From JBPRGG01 sp051418075 (GTDB lineage Bacteria; Bacteroidota; Bacteroidia; Cytophagales; Cyclobacteriaceae), in the NCBI GenBank assembly GCA_051418075.1, contig JBPRGG010000089.1:160029-224028 (forward strand): DNA of 64,000 bases. Direction: 5' to 3'. The notes below the pieces were generated by a model, which saw only the letters and a list, made by a program, of their open reading frames with translations, did not search any database and was not told the origin of the DNA. Below are positions 17,393 through 26,101 of the stretch, piece by piece; within the stretch, counting starts at the first letter, position 1, and each line of letters begins with the position of its first letter. Position numbers and translations under genes: made by a program.

Positions 17393-19958
17393 ATTGGTCT
17401 AAGCCTTTGGTTGAATATAAAGTTTGAAAGTTATTCTTGGTAATTACAAAATTATAGATCTTAAAGTTCGACAAATCAGCTAACGGGGAAACTTCTTCAT
17501 TATTGAAATAATTATAGAATTCTAATGCGGAATCTTTTGAACTGAACTCATTGATCATGATCATGGAATAATTATCATTCAGGATCAGGTTTGCCGTTTT
17601 CAGGTCTTCCTGTTCATAGCTTTTGATAGTTTCATTAACACTGTTGATTAACCTTTCCGAAATATTATCTTTAGGGTTGTAGACCAGGGTGAAATAATGA
17701 TTTTGATCAAAGTTAAGGCTGAACTTGATCCCTTCCCTTTTCTGCATATTCACTTTGTGAGTTTCAATGGCCTGTAATAAAACCTGGGCATATTCATTGA
17801 CATCACTGTTGGGATTACTCTCAATAAAATTATTCAAACTGAATTGATAATTATAAACGCCATCAACTTTCCCAGTGATCAGGATCTCCAGTAGTTTCAA
17901 ATTATCAGTGAATGCATTATCGGGATATTGTTCGATCCCGCTTTTTACCAGCTTCATGGCTTGGGATAAGCTGTCTTTTTCAAAAAGTTTATAAGCCTTT
18001 TGATAGATTTGCTGCAATTTTTCACTTACCAAATTACTTTCTTCCCGGTAGTTGGGATTCAGGATTAGTTTGGCATAAATGGTATTGGGGAAATTATTGA
18101 CCAGTTGATTTTTATAGAGGTTATATTTTTCCTGGTCCCCACCTTTATGGATCAGGTATAACAAATACAAAACTTCAGGTTTATATTCGGAGGCAGGAAA
18201 ACGGGACAATAACTCTTCAAAAGTAAGCCCGGCATTGGCCTTTTCATTAAGCTCAAAATTATAGATATTGCCCAGGTTATAGTAAGCATGCTCAATTTTT
18301 ACCAATGCTTCCTGTTGTTCTTCCGGTGTAAACGGAATGGTGGCCAGCAATGCCTCCCGATTCAATGAATTATCCTCAGCATCAGCTAAGTTTTCACCAT
18401 CTCCCGGAACATTTTCAGATTGACTGACCGGATCAGAATCAAAATTACCGCCACCGGAACTTTTGCGGGAACGCCGCCAGTTATCTTCCAGCTTACGGTT
18501 ACCCCATTTCCTCATAAATTCGGACTGACCAATGCTTATGGCGGAAGAATTATAAAAATACCATTGAGAACCCTGGGCTTCCTGGTCATCATTGAAAATG
18601 CCCTGATCGCCAAATTGATTATTTTGCCGGTTGGTATTGCCCCGACTGGCCACTCTTTCTCTTTCTTTTTCAGCTTTTTCCTTTTCTTTTTCTTTGTCTT
18701 CAATATATTTATCCAGATAAGCCAATAGCGAGGTGGTATCCAGGCTAGCCAGATGTAGCAAACTATCCTGTACCCTGATAGTAGTGATTTGCTCTACAAA
18801 ATCGGCCAGAATTTCCTGTCTTTCTTTGATGGAAATATATTGTTCATCATCCTGGGGTAAAACACTTACCACACTATCATAATATGCTTTGGCAGTTTCA
18901 TATTCCTTGAAATGATCATAATACAATTCGCCCAGACGCAGATAGGAATATCCTTTCTGGCGAGGATTACTCACACTGGAAGCAATCGAATTTTTATAAT
19001 AATTGATGGCCTCAGGTACATTTTCCTGCTTCAATTCAAATTCTCCCATTTCATAATAGATCTTATCCTTAAATTCCTTGTTTTTGGAATCTCTCAGCAG
19101 GCCCCTGAAATACTTTCTCACCTTTTTCACATCACTGCCATCGGACAACTCCGTTACCTGGGCCATATTCAATTTGGTATAAAAGGAAAGCTCATAATCC
19201 GGATTACTTTTCAATGATTTAGCATAATAATTATAGGCTTCAGCATCAAAACCAAGCATCTGGTAAATTTGTCCGATAATAAAATTGATCTTGGCTTTCC
19301 CTTCCTGGTTGGTTAAAAGGGGGGCAGCAATCACCAGGTGTTTTACCATTTCATCATAATTCTCCCGGATCTGATACAGATAAGCCCGGTTCAAAGCCAG
19401 CTCTTTGGTATTTTGTTTATTCAGTTTCTCTTTCTTAAGGTAATCGGATACAGCTACCGCATTATTATGTTCATTATTATCTATGTAAGTGCGCATCAGG
19501 TCGATCAGGGCCTCATGCCTGGTGTCATCATGCTCACTATCCTTATTCACGATCTTAAATACGTCAACCGCATTTTGGAATTCCGCCTGATAATACCAAC
19601 TTTTCCCTACCAATATGTAGCTATCATCCACCCACTTGCTATTTTTATGTCTTTGAATAGCTATAGATGCTTTTTTATAGCATTCCTCCAGATTTTCACT
19701 TTTGCTGTTAATGATGGCAGAATCTACCTGCGGATAAACCCTTAATACTTTATTGAAATTACGCTCCTCATTTTCATTAATAGCCTTTTCAACCTCTTTC
19801 ATATGCTCCCTGGCGATAAAATAAGCATTGTAATGAGCTGTAATATTATGATAAGTCTGGCTGAAAATATTCTTTCGCTCCACCGAACATCCTGAATACA
19901 AAAACAGGCCAAACATTACAAGGAATGTAATTTGCAGATTTAAGTTTTTTATTTTCAA
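17364..19958 (-). CDS. porW: TPR lipoprotein, PorW/SprE-like (type IX secretion/gliding)
   Basis: A lipoprotein signal ends at YSGC with Cys24. Many tetratricopeptide-type helices follow (e.g. DSYILVGKSWYYQAEFQNAV, KINFIIGQIYQMLGFDAEAY, YSYLRLGELYYDHFKEY). The middle has a charged run (IEDKEKEKEKAEKERERV) and a low-complexity stretch. A second helical block reads EHAYYNLGNIYNFELNE and TFEELLSRFPASEYKPEVLY. This architecture and length (864 aa) match SprE of Flavobacterium and PorW of Porphyromonas, periplasmic lipoproteins needed for T9SS function. The family call rests on overall pattern, not on an alignment. It overlaps the PBP1A gene by 29 bp. The GH5 enzyme with a T9SS sorting domain elsewhere in the window supports a working T9SS in this organism. 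Confidence 0.72.
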   Translation of the reverse strand: MKIKNLNLQITFLVMFGLFLYSGCSVERKNIFSQTYHNITAHYNAYFIAREHMKEVEKAINENEERNFNKVLRVYPQVDSAIINSKSENLEECYKKASIAIQRHKNSKWVDDSYILVGKSWYYQAEFQNAVDVFKIVNKDSEHDDTRHEALIDLMRTYIDNNEHNNAVAVSDYLKKEKLNKQNTKELALNRAYLYQIRENYDEMVKHLVIAAPLLTNQEGKAKINFIIGQIYQMLGFDAEAYNYYAKSLKSNPDYELSFYTKLNMAQVTELSDGSDVKKVRKYFRGLLRDSKNKEFKDKIYYEMGEFELKQENVPEAINYYKNSIASSVSNPRQKGYSYLRLGELYYDHFKEYETAKAYYDSVVSVLPQDDEQYISIKERQEILADFVEQITTIRVQDSLLHLASLDTTSLLAYLDKYIEDKEKEKEKAEKERERVASRGNTNRQNNQFGDQGIFNDDQEAQGSQWYFYNSSAISIGQSEFMRKWGNRKLEDNWRRSRKSSGGGNFDSDPVSQSENVPGDGENLADAEDNSLNREALLATIPFTPEEQQEALVKIEHAYYNLGNIYNFELNEKANAGLTFEELLSRFPASEYKPEVLYLLYLIHKGGDQEKYNLYKNQLVNNFPNTIYAKLILNPNYREESNLVSEKLQQIYQKAYKLFEKDSLSQAMKLVKSGIEQYPDNAFTDNLKLLEILITGKVDGVYNYQFSLNNFIESNPNSDVNEYAQVLLQAIETHKVNMQKREGIKFSLNFDQNHYFTLVYNPKDNISERLINSVNETIKSYEQEDLKTANLILNDNYSMIMINEFSSKDSALEFYNYFNNEEVSPLADLSNFKIYNFVITKNNFQTLYSTKGLDQYVTFFNKHY

Positions 19959-20055
19959 CTTCTTACTAAATTTTTGTATTCAACGAAAAAAACGAATGAC
20001 AAATACAATATTATTATACTAATTAGTTAATAATATATACTTTTGACTTAAAAGT

Positions 20056-20946
20056 ATGAAAAAAAGGCGAAAATCAAGAAAAACACTTTCCAACAGGTTA
20101 ACGAACAGGTACGTACTTATAGTTCGTAATGAAGAAAATTTTGCAGAAAAGTCTACCTTCAGCTTTTCCTATGCTAAATTAATTGTTTTCGTATTTGCCA
20201 TATTTACTGTTTTTCTGTTTATCAGCCTGTATCTGGTGAAAAGTATTCTGGCCCAATGGTTTGATCCCAGGCATACTCAGCTGGAAACCAATCAAAAAAT
20301 CATTGAATTGTCGATGAATGTTGACTCCCTGGCTGAATCGGTAGAAACCAAAGATCTGTTTATCCAGAACCTTCGCAGAATTATTGAAGGAGATTCTATT
20401 ACACCGGCTGAGCCTCAGCAAGTGTCAAATCTGACCCCGGAAGAAAAATTAGCCTCTTTGAATGAAGATTTAAACCTAAACAGTACCTCAGCAATTGATT
20501 CTCAGTTCCGTAGCGAATTTGAACAATATGGAATTTCTTTAGTGACCAATGCCAATATTTATACCGGAGAATTACAGGAAGTCGTATTTTTCACCCCTGT
20601 TTCCGGCATCATTTCTTCTCCTTACAATCCCAAAATTGATCATTATGGAGTAGACATAGTTTCCAAAGATAATGAACCAATAAAAGCTGTAGCTGATGGT
20701 ACAGTGATATTTTCAGGATGGACCCAGGAGTACGGCCATATGGTTGTATTGCAACATCGGGGTGATTTGCTTACAGTTTATAAACATAATTCTGAATTAT
20801 TACAAAAAGTTGGTAATTTTGTGAATGCCGGAGACGTTATAGCAATAATTGGCAACACCGGAGATTTAACCAGCGGACCTCACCTACATTTTGAAATTTG
20901 GTATAATGGTAATCCCGTAAACCCGGAAGAATTTGTTTCATTTTAA
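20056..20946 (+). CDS. M23 family metallopeptidase, membrane-anchored
   Basis: A basic cytoplasmic N-terminus is followed by one membrane helix (about residues 36-60) and a helical linker with coiled-coil character (about 70-110). The C-terminal LytM domain (about 190-290) has the zinc ligands in HYGVD (HxxxD) and HLHFE (HxH). Such enzymes cut peptidoglycan cross-bridges or stem peptides. The product is placed by its helix in the periplasm. The neighbouring bactofilin gene begins 18 bp downstream; M23 peptidases paired with bactofilins set cell shape in several bacteria. A TACTTTTG motif lies at 20038-20045, only 10 bases from the ATG. Confidence 0.9.
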   Translation: MKKRRKSRKTLSNRLTNRYVLIVRNEENFAEKSTFSFSYAKLIVFVFAIFTVFLFISLYLVKSILAQWFDPRHTQLETNQKIIELSMNVDSLAESVETKDLFIQNLRRIIEGDSITPAEPQQVSNLTPEEKLASLNEDLNLNSTSAIDSQFRSEFEQYGISLVTNANIYTGELQEVVFFTPVSGIISSPYNPKIDHYGVDIVSKDNEPIKAVADGTVIFSGWTQEYGHMVVLQHRGDLLTVYKHNSELLQKVGNFVNAGDVIAIIGNTGDLTSGPHLHFEIWYNGNPVNPEEFVSF

Positions 20947-20964
20947 AAAATTATATAATTTCTC

Positions 20965-21417
20965 ATGTTCAACAATAAGCAAGAAAAAATGTCAGCCGAA
21001 GAATTAAGTAATTCCAGCAACATTGTTGGGAAAGGAACTTTTCTGGAAGGAAATATCGAGACCTTCGGGAATATCAGGGTTGAGGGGAAAATCAAAGGTA
21101 ATGTAAAAAGTAAGTCTAAGGTCGCGCTGGGAAAATCATCACAGGTTGAAGGCAATATCCTGGCTCAGAATGCTGAAATTGCCGGTGAGGTAAAAGGCAT
21201 TATTGAGATATCTGAAATGCTTACTTTAAAACCATCAGCTGTTATTAATGGTGATATCATTACCAGCAAAATGGTAGTAGAGTCAGGGGCAGTTCTGAAT
21301 GGTACCTGCAAAATGGGTGTAACCATAAAAGAGATCAACATTGGAGAAAACGGGCAATCACAATCAAAAGAAAGTTCCCTCAAACCACCAAAATCAGAAG
21401 GAATCAAACCAAATTAG
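20965..21417 (+). CDS. Bactofilin (polymer-forming cytoskeletal protein)
   Basis: Residues about 15-120 are a bactofilin right-handed beta-helix built from short repeats: NIVGKGTFLEGNIETFGNIR, VEGKIKGNVKSKSKVALG, VEGNILAQNAEIAGEVKG, VINGDIITSKMVVESGAVLNG. Bactofilins self-assemble into nucleotide-independent filaments that often scaffold peptidoglycan enzymes. The partner here is plausibly the M23 peptidase just upstream. The last ~25 residues are hydrophilic and low in complexity, and their coding region overlaps the start of the atpZ gene by 77 bp in another frame. Confidence 0.9.
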   Translation: MFNNKQEKMSAEELSNSSNIVGKGTFLEGNIETFGNIRVEGKIKGNVKSKSKVALGKSSQVEGNILAQNAEIAGEVKGIIEISEMLTLKPSAVINGDIITSKMVVESGAVLNGTCKMGVTIKEINIGENGQSQSKESSLKPPKSEGIKPN

Positions 21418-21601
21418 GGAATACCTCAAGTATTCCGGCCTGGCTTTTCAAATGGTAGCAATGATCCTGCTGGCTCTATGGGCCGGTATGAAGATCGATC
21501 AATGGATGCAGTGGAAGTTTCCTCTGTTTACTATTGTTTTCATTCTGGTCGCCATTGTAGCTACCTTGATTGTTGTGATCAAAAACCTTCCCAAATCGTG
21601 A
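21341..21601 (+). CDS. atpZ: AtpZ/AtpI-type ATP synthase accessory membrane protein
   Basis: This 86-aa protein has a hydrophilic N-terminus and then two membrane helices (YLKYSGLAFQMVAMILLALWAGMKIDQWM and FPLFTIVFILVAIVATLIVV). YSGLAFQM...GxxxDxW is the AtpZ pattern seen at the head of F-type ATP synthase operons. AtpZ/AtpI proteins aid c-ring assembly or Mg2+ handling. The only clear ATG (21341) makes it overlap the bactofilin gene by 77 bp; I see no ATG, GTG or TTG after the bactofilin stop that would keep the first helix. Its TGA overlaps the next gene's GTG. Confidence 0.8.
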   Translation: MEKTGNHNQKKVPSNHQNQKESNQIREYLKYSGLAFQMVAMILLALWAGMKIDQWMQWKFPLFTIVFILVAIVATLIVVIKNLPKS

Positions 21602-21996
21602 CGGACCTGAAAAAAAAACTTGCTTTGTACGGCCCATTTTTGGGCCTCACTATTTTTATTTCTTCGGTAATTTATCTGCTTCAGCATTTCAGGCCTGACA
21701 TATTATATCATTCCATTTGGCTTCTTCTAATATATTTTCTTTTTATTACCATAATAAGTTTTAGTTTGCTTAATTTTGCGGTCAAAAAAAATAAAGGCAA
21801 TATTATGCTTTATTTTTTCGGCTCTATGATCTTTCGATTTTTTTTAAGTATCATACTTGCGTTTATAGTTATATATCTGGACCGTAGCCATAGCATTATA
21901 TTTGCCATAAATTTTATTGTTTTGTATTTATTATTTTTAGGATTTGAAATTTTTGCCATAATAACTAAATTGGCACCCGATTTTGGAAATAAATAG
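21598..21996 (+). CDS. Small four-helix membrane protein in the AtpI position
   Basis: The reading frame is open from 21478, but its first 40 codons are a shadow of atpZ and are rich in unlikely residues (Cys, His, Tyr). I place the start at the GTG at 21598, which overlaps the atpZ stop as GTGA, giving 132 aa beginning VTDLKKKLALYGPFLGL. The product has four membrane helices and no other recognisable motif. Position just before atpB is that of the ATP synthase I protein (AtpI), which helps assemble the c-ring, but sequence similarity to AtpI is weak by eye. It ends one base before the preferred atpB start. Confidence 0.65.
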   Translation: MTDLKKKLALYGPFLGLTIFISSVIYLLQHFRPDILYHSIWLLLIYFLFITIISFSLLNFAVKKNKGNIMLYFFGSMIFRFFLSIILAFIVIYLDRSHSIIFAINFIVLYLLFLGFEIFAIITKLAPDFGNK

Positions 21997-21997
21997 G

Positions 21998-23074
21998 ATG
22001 ATGCATTCAAAAAAATATATTTTGAAACAAGTTCATAGTTTACGATTATTTTTCCTGGCCATGCTCTTACTGTCTGTGGGGACTATATCCATGGCAGCTG
22101 AAGATCATGGAGAAGAGGCAGAAGCATTTGATGCAGGAGAAATGATCCTCCATCACATAGCGGATTCTCATGAATGGCATTTCTGGGAAGGTGCCACTTT
22201 ATACTTGCCGGTCATCCTGTACTCTGAAAAGAGCGGTTTTGAAGTCTTTTCTTCCTCTAATTTTTATGATGACCTGCATGAAAATGTTTCATATCGGGGA
22301 TTCAGGCTGGATCATGGTGACATTATACATGTGGATGGCACAGCAGATGTTTATGATTTTTCCATCACCAAGAATGTATTTCAGATGTTTCTGAGCGTAA
22401 TCCTGATGTTTTGGGTATTCCTTTCCATGGCTAAACGCTATAAGAACGACCCAAACCGACCTCCAAAGGGAATTGCAGCTTTTTTTGAACCGATTGTAGT
22501 TTTTATCAGGGATGATGTGGCCAAACCGAATATAGGCCCGAAATATCAAAAGTATCTACCTTACTTACTTTCATTGTTCTTTTTTATTTGGTTTAATAAT
22601 GTCATTGGATTATTGCCAGGAGCAGCCAATGTCACCGGAAACCTGGCTGTAACCGGCGTATTAGCCATCTTTACCTTCATTATTACCCAGGTAAGCGGTA
22701 CCAAACATTACTGGAACCACGTTTTCAATACCCCGGGAGTTCCCTGGTGGTTGAAATGGGGTATTCCCATCATGCCACTGGTAGAATTTATAGGTTTGTT
22801 TACCAAACCATTTTCATTGATGGTCAGGCTTTTTGCCAATATTACTGCCGGACACATCATTATCTTAAGTTTATTTAGCCTGATCTTTATATTTCAAAGT
22901 ATTTATGTGGGACCAATCAGCGTGCTGTTTGCCACATTCATGAACTTCCTGGAATTATTTGTAGCCTTATTGCAAGCCTACATATTCACCCTGCTCTCGG
23001 CCATGTATTTTGGCGGAGCAGTGGAAGAACACCATGAGCATGAAGAAGAAGCAACTGATCAGGCTTTGGTATAA
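21998..23074 (+). CDS. atpB: F0F1 ATP synthase subunit a
   Basis: Subunit a forms the proton half-channels next to the c-ring. Helix signatures are present: FFIWFNNVIGLLPG, MPLVEFIGLFTKPFSLMVRL with the essential Arg, ANITAGHIIILSL and LELFVALLQAYIFTLLSAMY. The N-terminus has a signal-like helix (LRLFFLAMLLLSVGTISMA) and an acidic extension, followed by a His-rich tail (HHEHEEE); both are usual for Bacteroidota. The frame opens at 21983, inside the preceding gene; I prefer the ATG at 21998, directly after that gene's stop, with another ATG at 22001. This gives 358 aa. Confidence 0.93.
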   Translation: MMHSKKYILKQVHSLRLFFLAMLLLSVGTISMAAEDHGEEAEAFDAGEMILHHIADSHEWHFWEGATLYLPVILYSEKSGFEVFSSSNFYDDLHENVSYRGFRLDHGDIIHVDGTADVYDFSITKNVFQMFLSVILMFWVFLSMAKRYKNDPNRPPKGIAAFFEPIVVFIRDDVAKPNIGPKYQKYLPYLLSLFFFIWFNNVIGLLPGAANVTGNLAVTGVLAIFTFIITQVSGTKHYWNHVFNTPGVPWWLKWGIPIMPLVEFIGLFTKPFSLMVRLFANITAGHIIILSLFSLIFIFQSIYVGPISVLFATFMNFLELFVALLQAYIFTLLSAMYFGGAVEEHHEHEEEATDQALV

Positions 23075-23113
23075 TTTGTAACCATTTTTAATTTATATAT
23101 AAATAGTATCACT

Positions 23114-23380
23114 ATGTTGAATGTGTTAAACTTGATTTTACTGGATGTTGGATTGGCTATCATGGGTGCTGGCATAGGTGCCGGCCTGGTTGCATTAGGC
23201 GCAGGCTTTGGTATCGGCCGGATTGGTGGACAAGCCATGGAAGCGATTGGACGTCAGCCTGAAGCAGGTGGAAAAATCCAGACTGCCATGATCATCTCTG
23301 CTGCACTTATTGAAGGTGTGGCATTATTTGGTGTGGTAGTATGTCTGCTGATTGCCCTGAATGTGGCAGGAGCAGCCTAA
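23114..23380 (+). CDS. atpE: F0F1 ATP synthase subunit c
   Basis: This is the 88-aa c-ring hairpin: helix 1 (LLDVGLAIMGAGIGAGLVAL), loop GRQPEAGGKIQ and helix 2 (TAMIISAALIEGVALFG). The ion-binding carboxylate is Glu67. The Na+ ligand set (a Gln in helix 1 and Ser/Thr next to the Glu) is absent, which points to proton coupling. It is followed by a terminator-like hairpin before atpF. Confidence 0.96.
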   Translation: MLNVLNLILLDVGLAIMGAGIGAGLVALGAGFGIGRIGGQAMEAIGRQPEAGGKIQTAMIISAALIEGVALFGVVVCLLIALNVAGAA

Positions 23381-23387
23381 AATGACA

Positions 23388-23423
23388 GTCTGTCCATACA
23401 TTAGGTAGGACAGACTTTTTTTT
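23388..23423 (+). terminator. Terminator-like hairpin between atpE and atpF
   Basis: GTCTGTCC (23388-23395) pairs perfectly with GGACAGAC (23408-23415) around a 12-base loop and is followed by eight T. This is a classical intrinsic terminator shape inside the atp operon. It may attenuate transcription or stabilise the upstream atpE message. Confidence 0.7.
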
Positions 23424-23447
23424 GATATTAATAATAATGATAAATAT

Positions 23448-23942
23448 ATGGAATTAGTAGTACCTGATATTGGATTGATCTTCTGGCAGACAGTTACTTT
23501 CCTGGTGGTTTTATTCTTATTAAGACGCTATGCCTGGTCTCCCATTGTAAATGGTTTAAAAGCCCGGGAAAGCTCTATTGAAGAAGCTTTGGGCAAAGCC
23601 AATGCGGCCCGTCAGGAAATCGAACAATTAAAAGGGGAAAATGAAAAATTGCTGCAGGAAGCCCGGCTGGAAAGAGAAAAAATACTAAATGATGCCCTGG
23701 GTGTAGCAGAAAACATCAAAGAACAAGCCAAACAGGAGGCTGCCCGGATCACAGAAAAAATGATAGAAGACGCACGGGTATCCATCAATACAGAGAAGCA
23801 GGCTGCTCTGACCGAAGTAAGAAACCAGGTAGCTAATTTATCCTTACAGATTGCTGAAAAACTGCTTAGACGTAATCTGAGCAACCAAAAATCCCAGCAG
23901 GATCTGGTGGAGGAGTTTATCAAGGATTTGAAGGTCAATTAA
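23448..23942 (+). CDS. atpF: F0F1 ATP synthase subunit b
   Basis: One N-terminal membrane helix (about residues 6-26, GLIFWQTVTFLVVLFLLRRY) is followed by a long charged coiled coil (residues about 40-140, e.g. EQLKGENEKLLQEARLEREK). That is the peripheral stalk dimer subunit joining F0 to F1. Its length (164 aa) is standard. It is one base from the next gene, atpH. Confidence 0.95.
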   Translation: MELVVPDIGLIFWQTVTFLVVLFLLRRYAWSPIVNGLKARESSIEEALGKANAARQEIEQLKGENEKLLQEARLEREKILNDALGVAENIKEQAKQEAARITEKMIEDARVSINTEKQAALTEVRNQVANLSLQIAEKLLRRNLSNQKSQQDLVEEFIKDLKVN

Positions 23943-23943
23943 T

Positions 23944-24483
23944 ATGTCAAATTTTAAAGTTGCATATCGTTACGCCAAATCCTTGTTGGAGTTGGCCCGG
24001 GATAAAGGTAAGCTTGATGCGGTGAACCGGGATATGGTGTTGTTTTCCCAGGTATGTCAGGCTAACCGGGATTTTATGCTGATGTTAAAAAACCCGGTAA
24101 TCAAACATGATAAAAAATATAAGATCCTGGTTTCCATTTTTAAAGGCAAAATAGATGACCTGACCCTGGCAATATTTGAAATTACCACCCGAAAAAGCCG
24201 GGAAAACCTTTTACCGGAAGTGGCCAGTGTTTTTCATAAAGAATACAACCAACTCAAAGGAATAGCCGAAGCTTCATTAACCACCCAGTTTAAAATCGAT
24301 GAGCCTTTGCGAAACCAGTTCCGGGAAATTATAAAGGACATTTCCGGTAGCAAGTCGGTGGAGCTTTCTGAAAAGACTAGCCCGGAATTGATCGGTGGCT
24401 ATATTCTCAAGATTGGGGATAAGCAAATTGATGATTCCATCAATACCAAATTAAAAGAATTAGCAATATCTTTAAAATCATAA
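23944..24483 (+). CDS. atpH: F0F1 ATP synthase subunit delta
   Basis: This is the peripheral stalk cap that links subunit b to the alpha/beta head. Typical features are VAYRYAKSLLELA at the N-terminus and the C-terminal segment ELIGGYILKIGDKQIDDSINTKLKEL. The product is 179 aa and soluble. It follows atpF by 1 bp and precedes atpA by 19 bp. Confidence 0.94.
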   Translation: MSNFKVAYRYAKSLLELARDKGKLDAVNRDMVLFSQVCQANRDFMLMLKNPVIKHDKKYKILVSIFKGKIDDLTLAIFEITTRKSRENLLPEVASVFHKEYNQLKGIAEASLTTQFKIDEPLRNQFREIIKDISGSKSVELSEKTSPELIGGYILKIGDKQIDDSINTKLKELAISLKS

Positions 24484-24502
24484 GATTAAAAGTAAAAAAA
24501 TA

Positions 24503-26083
24503 ATGGCAGAAGTAAGACCAGATGAAGTTTCAGCAATATTAAGAGAACAATTATCCAGTTTTCGTACTGAAGCTGAATTAGAAGAAGTAGGCACTGTATT
24601 ACAGGTAGGTGATGGTGTTGCCAGGATATACGGACTATCACAAGCTCAGGCTGGTGAAATTATTGTTTTTGAAAATGGAGTCAAAGGCCTTGTGCTCAAC
24701 CTGGAAGAAGACAATGTTGGTGCTGTATTATTTGGTGAAACCCAGGAAGTAAAAGAAGGTGATACAGTGAAAAGAACCCGTACCATTGCCTCCCTTAAGG
24801 TGGGAGAAAAGATGACGGGTCGTGTAGTAAATACGCTGGGCAATCCTATCGATGGTAAGGGACCAATTGGGGGTGAACTCTACGAAATGCCTCTGGAGCG
24901 AAAGGCTCCTGGTGTAATCTTCCGCCAACCAGTGAACGAGCCACTTCAAACCGGACTAAAAGCTATAGATTCAATGATCCCGATTGGTAGAGGTCAGCGG
25001 GAATTGATTATTGGTGACCGCCAAACCGGAAAAAGCGCTGTGGCTGTTGATACCATCATCAATCAGCGGCCATATTTTGAGCAGGGTAAACCTGTTTATT
25101 GTATTTATGTAGCCATTGGCCAGAAAGCTTCTACCGTAGCCCAGATCGTATCAGCCCTGGAAAAGCATGGTGCCATGGAATATACCATTGTGGTTGCTGC
25201 CACAGCTTCTGATCCTGCTCCCATGCAGTTCTTCGCTCCCTTTGCCGGAGCTGCCATTGGAGAATTTTTCCGTGATACCGGACGTCCGGCCCTGGTAATA
25301 TTTGATGACCTTTCCAAGCAGGCAGTTGCCTATCGTGAAGTATCGTTGTTGCTTAGAAGACCTCCGGGAAGAGAAGCCTATCCTGGAGATATCTTTTACC
25401 TGCATTCCAGATTGTTGGAAAGAGCAGCAAAGATCAATGAAAATGATGCCATTGCCCAAAACATGAATGACCTGCCGGAGTCTATCAAACATATGATCAA
25501 AGGAGGAGGTTCTCTGACTGCGCTTCCCATTATTGAGACCCAAGCAGGAGATGTTTCTGCCTATATCCCTACCAATGTGATCTCTATTACTGATGGGCAG
25601 ATATTCTTGGAATCCAATCTGTTCAATTCAGGGGTAAGACCTGCTATCAATGTGGGTATTTCCGTTTCCCGGGTAGGTGGATCAGCTCAGATTAAATCTA
25701 TGAAAAAAGTGGCTGGTACTTTGAAACTGGACCAGGCCCAGTTTCGTTCTTTGGAAGCTTTTGCCAAATTTGGCTCAGACCTTGATCCGGCCACCAAAAG
25801 AACCATCGAAAGAGGACGCAGAAATGTAGAAGTTTTAAAACAGCCTCAATATTCTCCGGTTCCGGTAGAACAACAGGTAGCCATCATTTATGCATCGACC
25901 AATGGGTTTTTGGATAGTGTCCCACAGCATAAAGTAAAAGAGTTTGAAAAACAATTCCTCAGTATCATGTCTTCAGAAAATCAGGACGTGCTGGATGAAT
26001 TGAGAGCCGGTAAATTTAACGATGACATCGCCGATAAAATTAAAAAAGTAGCTTTGGAAGTGGCCAAAGGATTTGTAAAATAA
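24503..26083 (+). CDS. atpA: F0F1 ATP synthase subunit alpha
   Basis: This is the non-catalytic nucleotide-binding subunit of F1. The Walker A motif GDRQTGKS lies at residues 171-178. The segments VGDGVARIYGL, AIDSMIPIGRGQRELIIGD, VIFDDLSKQAVAYREVSLLLRRPPGREAYPGD (quoted in part) and ISITDGQIFLE are diagnostic. Its length (526 aa) is close to that of other Bacteroidota. Confidence 0.98.
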   Translation: MAEVRPDEVSAILREQLSSFRTEAELEEVGTVLQVGDGVARIYGLSQAQAGEIIVFENGVKGLVLNLEEDNVGAVLFGETQEVKEGDTVKRTRTIASLKVGEKMTGRVVNTLGNPIDGKGPIGGELYEMPLERKAPGVIFRQPVNEPLQTGLKAIDSMIPIGRGQRELIIGDRQTGKSAVAVDTIINQRPYFEQGKPVYCIYVAIGQKASTVAQIVSALEKHGAMEYTIVVAATASDPAPMQFFAPFAGAAIGEFFRDTGRPALVIFDDLSKQAVAYREVSLLLRRPPGREAYPGDIFYLHSRLLERAAKINENDAIAQNMNDLPESIKHMIKGGGSLTALPIIETQAGDVSAYIPTNVISITDGQIFLESNLFNSGVRPAINVGISVSRVGGSAQIKSMKKVAGTLKLDQAQFRSLEAFAKFGSDLDPATKRTIERGRRNVEVLKQPQYSPVPVEQQVAIIYASTNGFLDSVPQHKVKEFEKQFLSIMSSENQDVLDELRAGKFNDDIADKIKKVALEVAKGFVK

Positions 26084-26101
26084 GCTAAAGCAGCCGATTA
26101 A

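Noticed and set aside
20038..20045. TACTTTTG as a promoter -7 element for the M23 gene
   Set aside because: It matches TAnnTTTG, but only 10 bases separate it from the ATG and no -33 element is evident, so I did not list it as a promoter.
21478..21597. N-terminal extension of the AtpI-like frame upstream of the GTG at 21598
   Set aside because: It reads through the atpZ coding region in another frame and gives Cys/His/Tyr-rich nonsense. The GTG overlapping the atpZ stop is a natural start.
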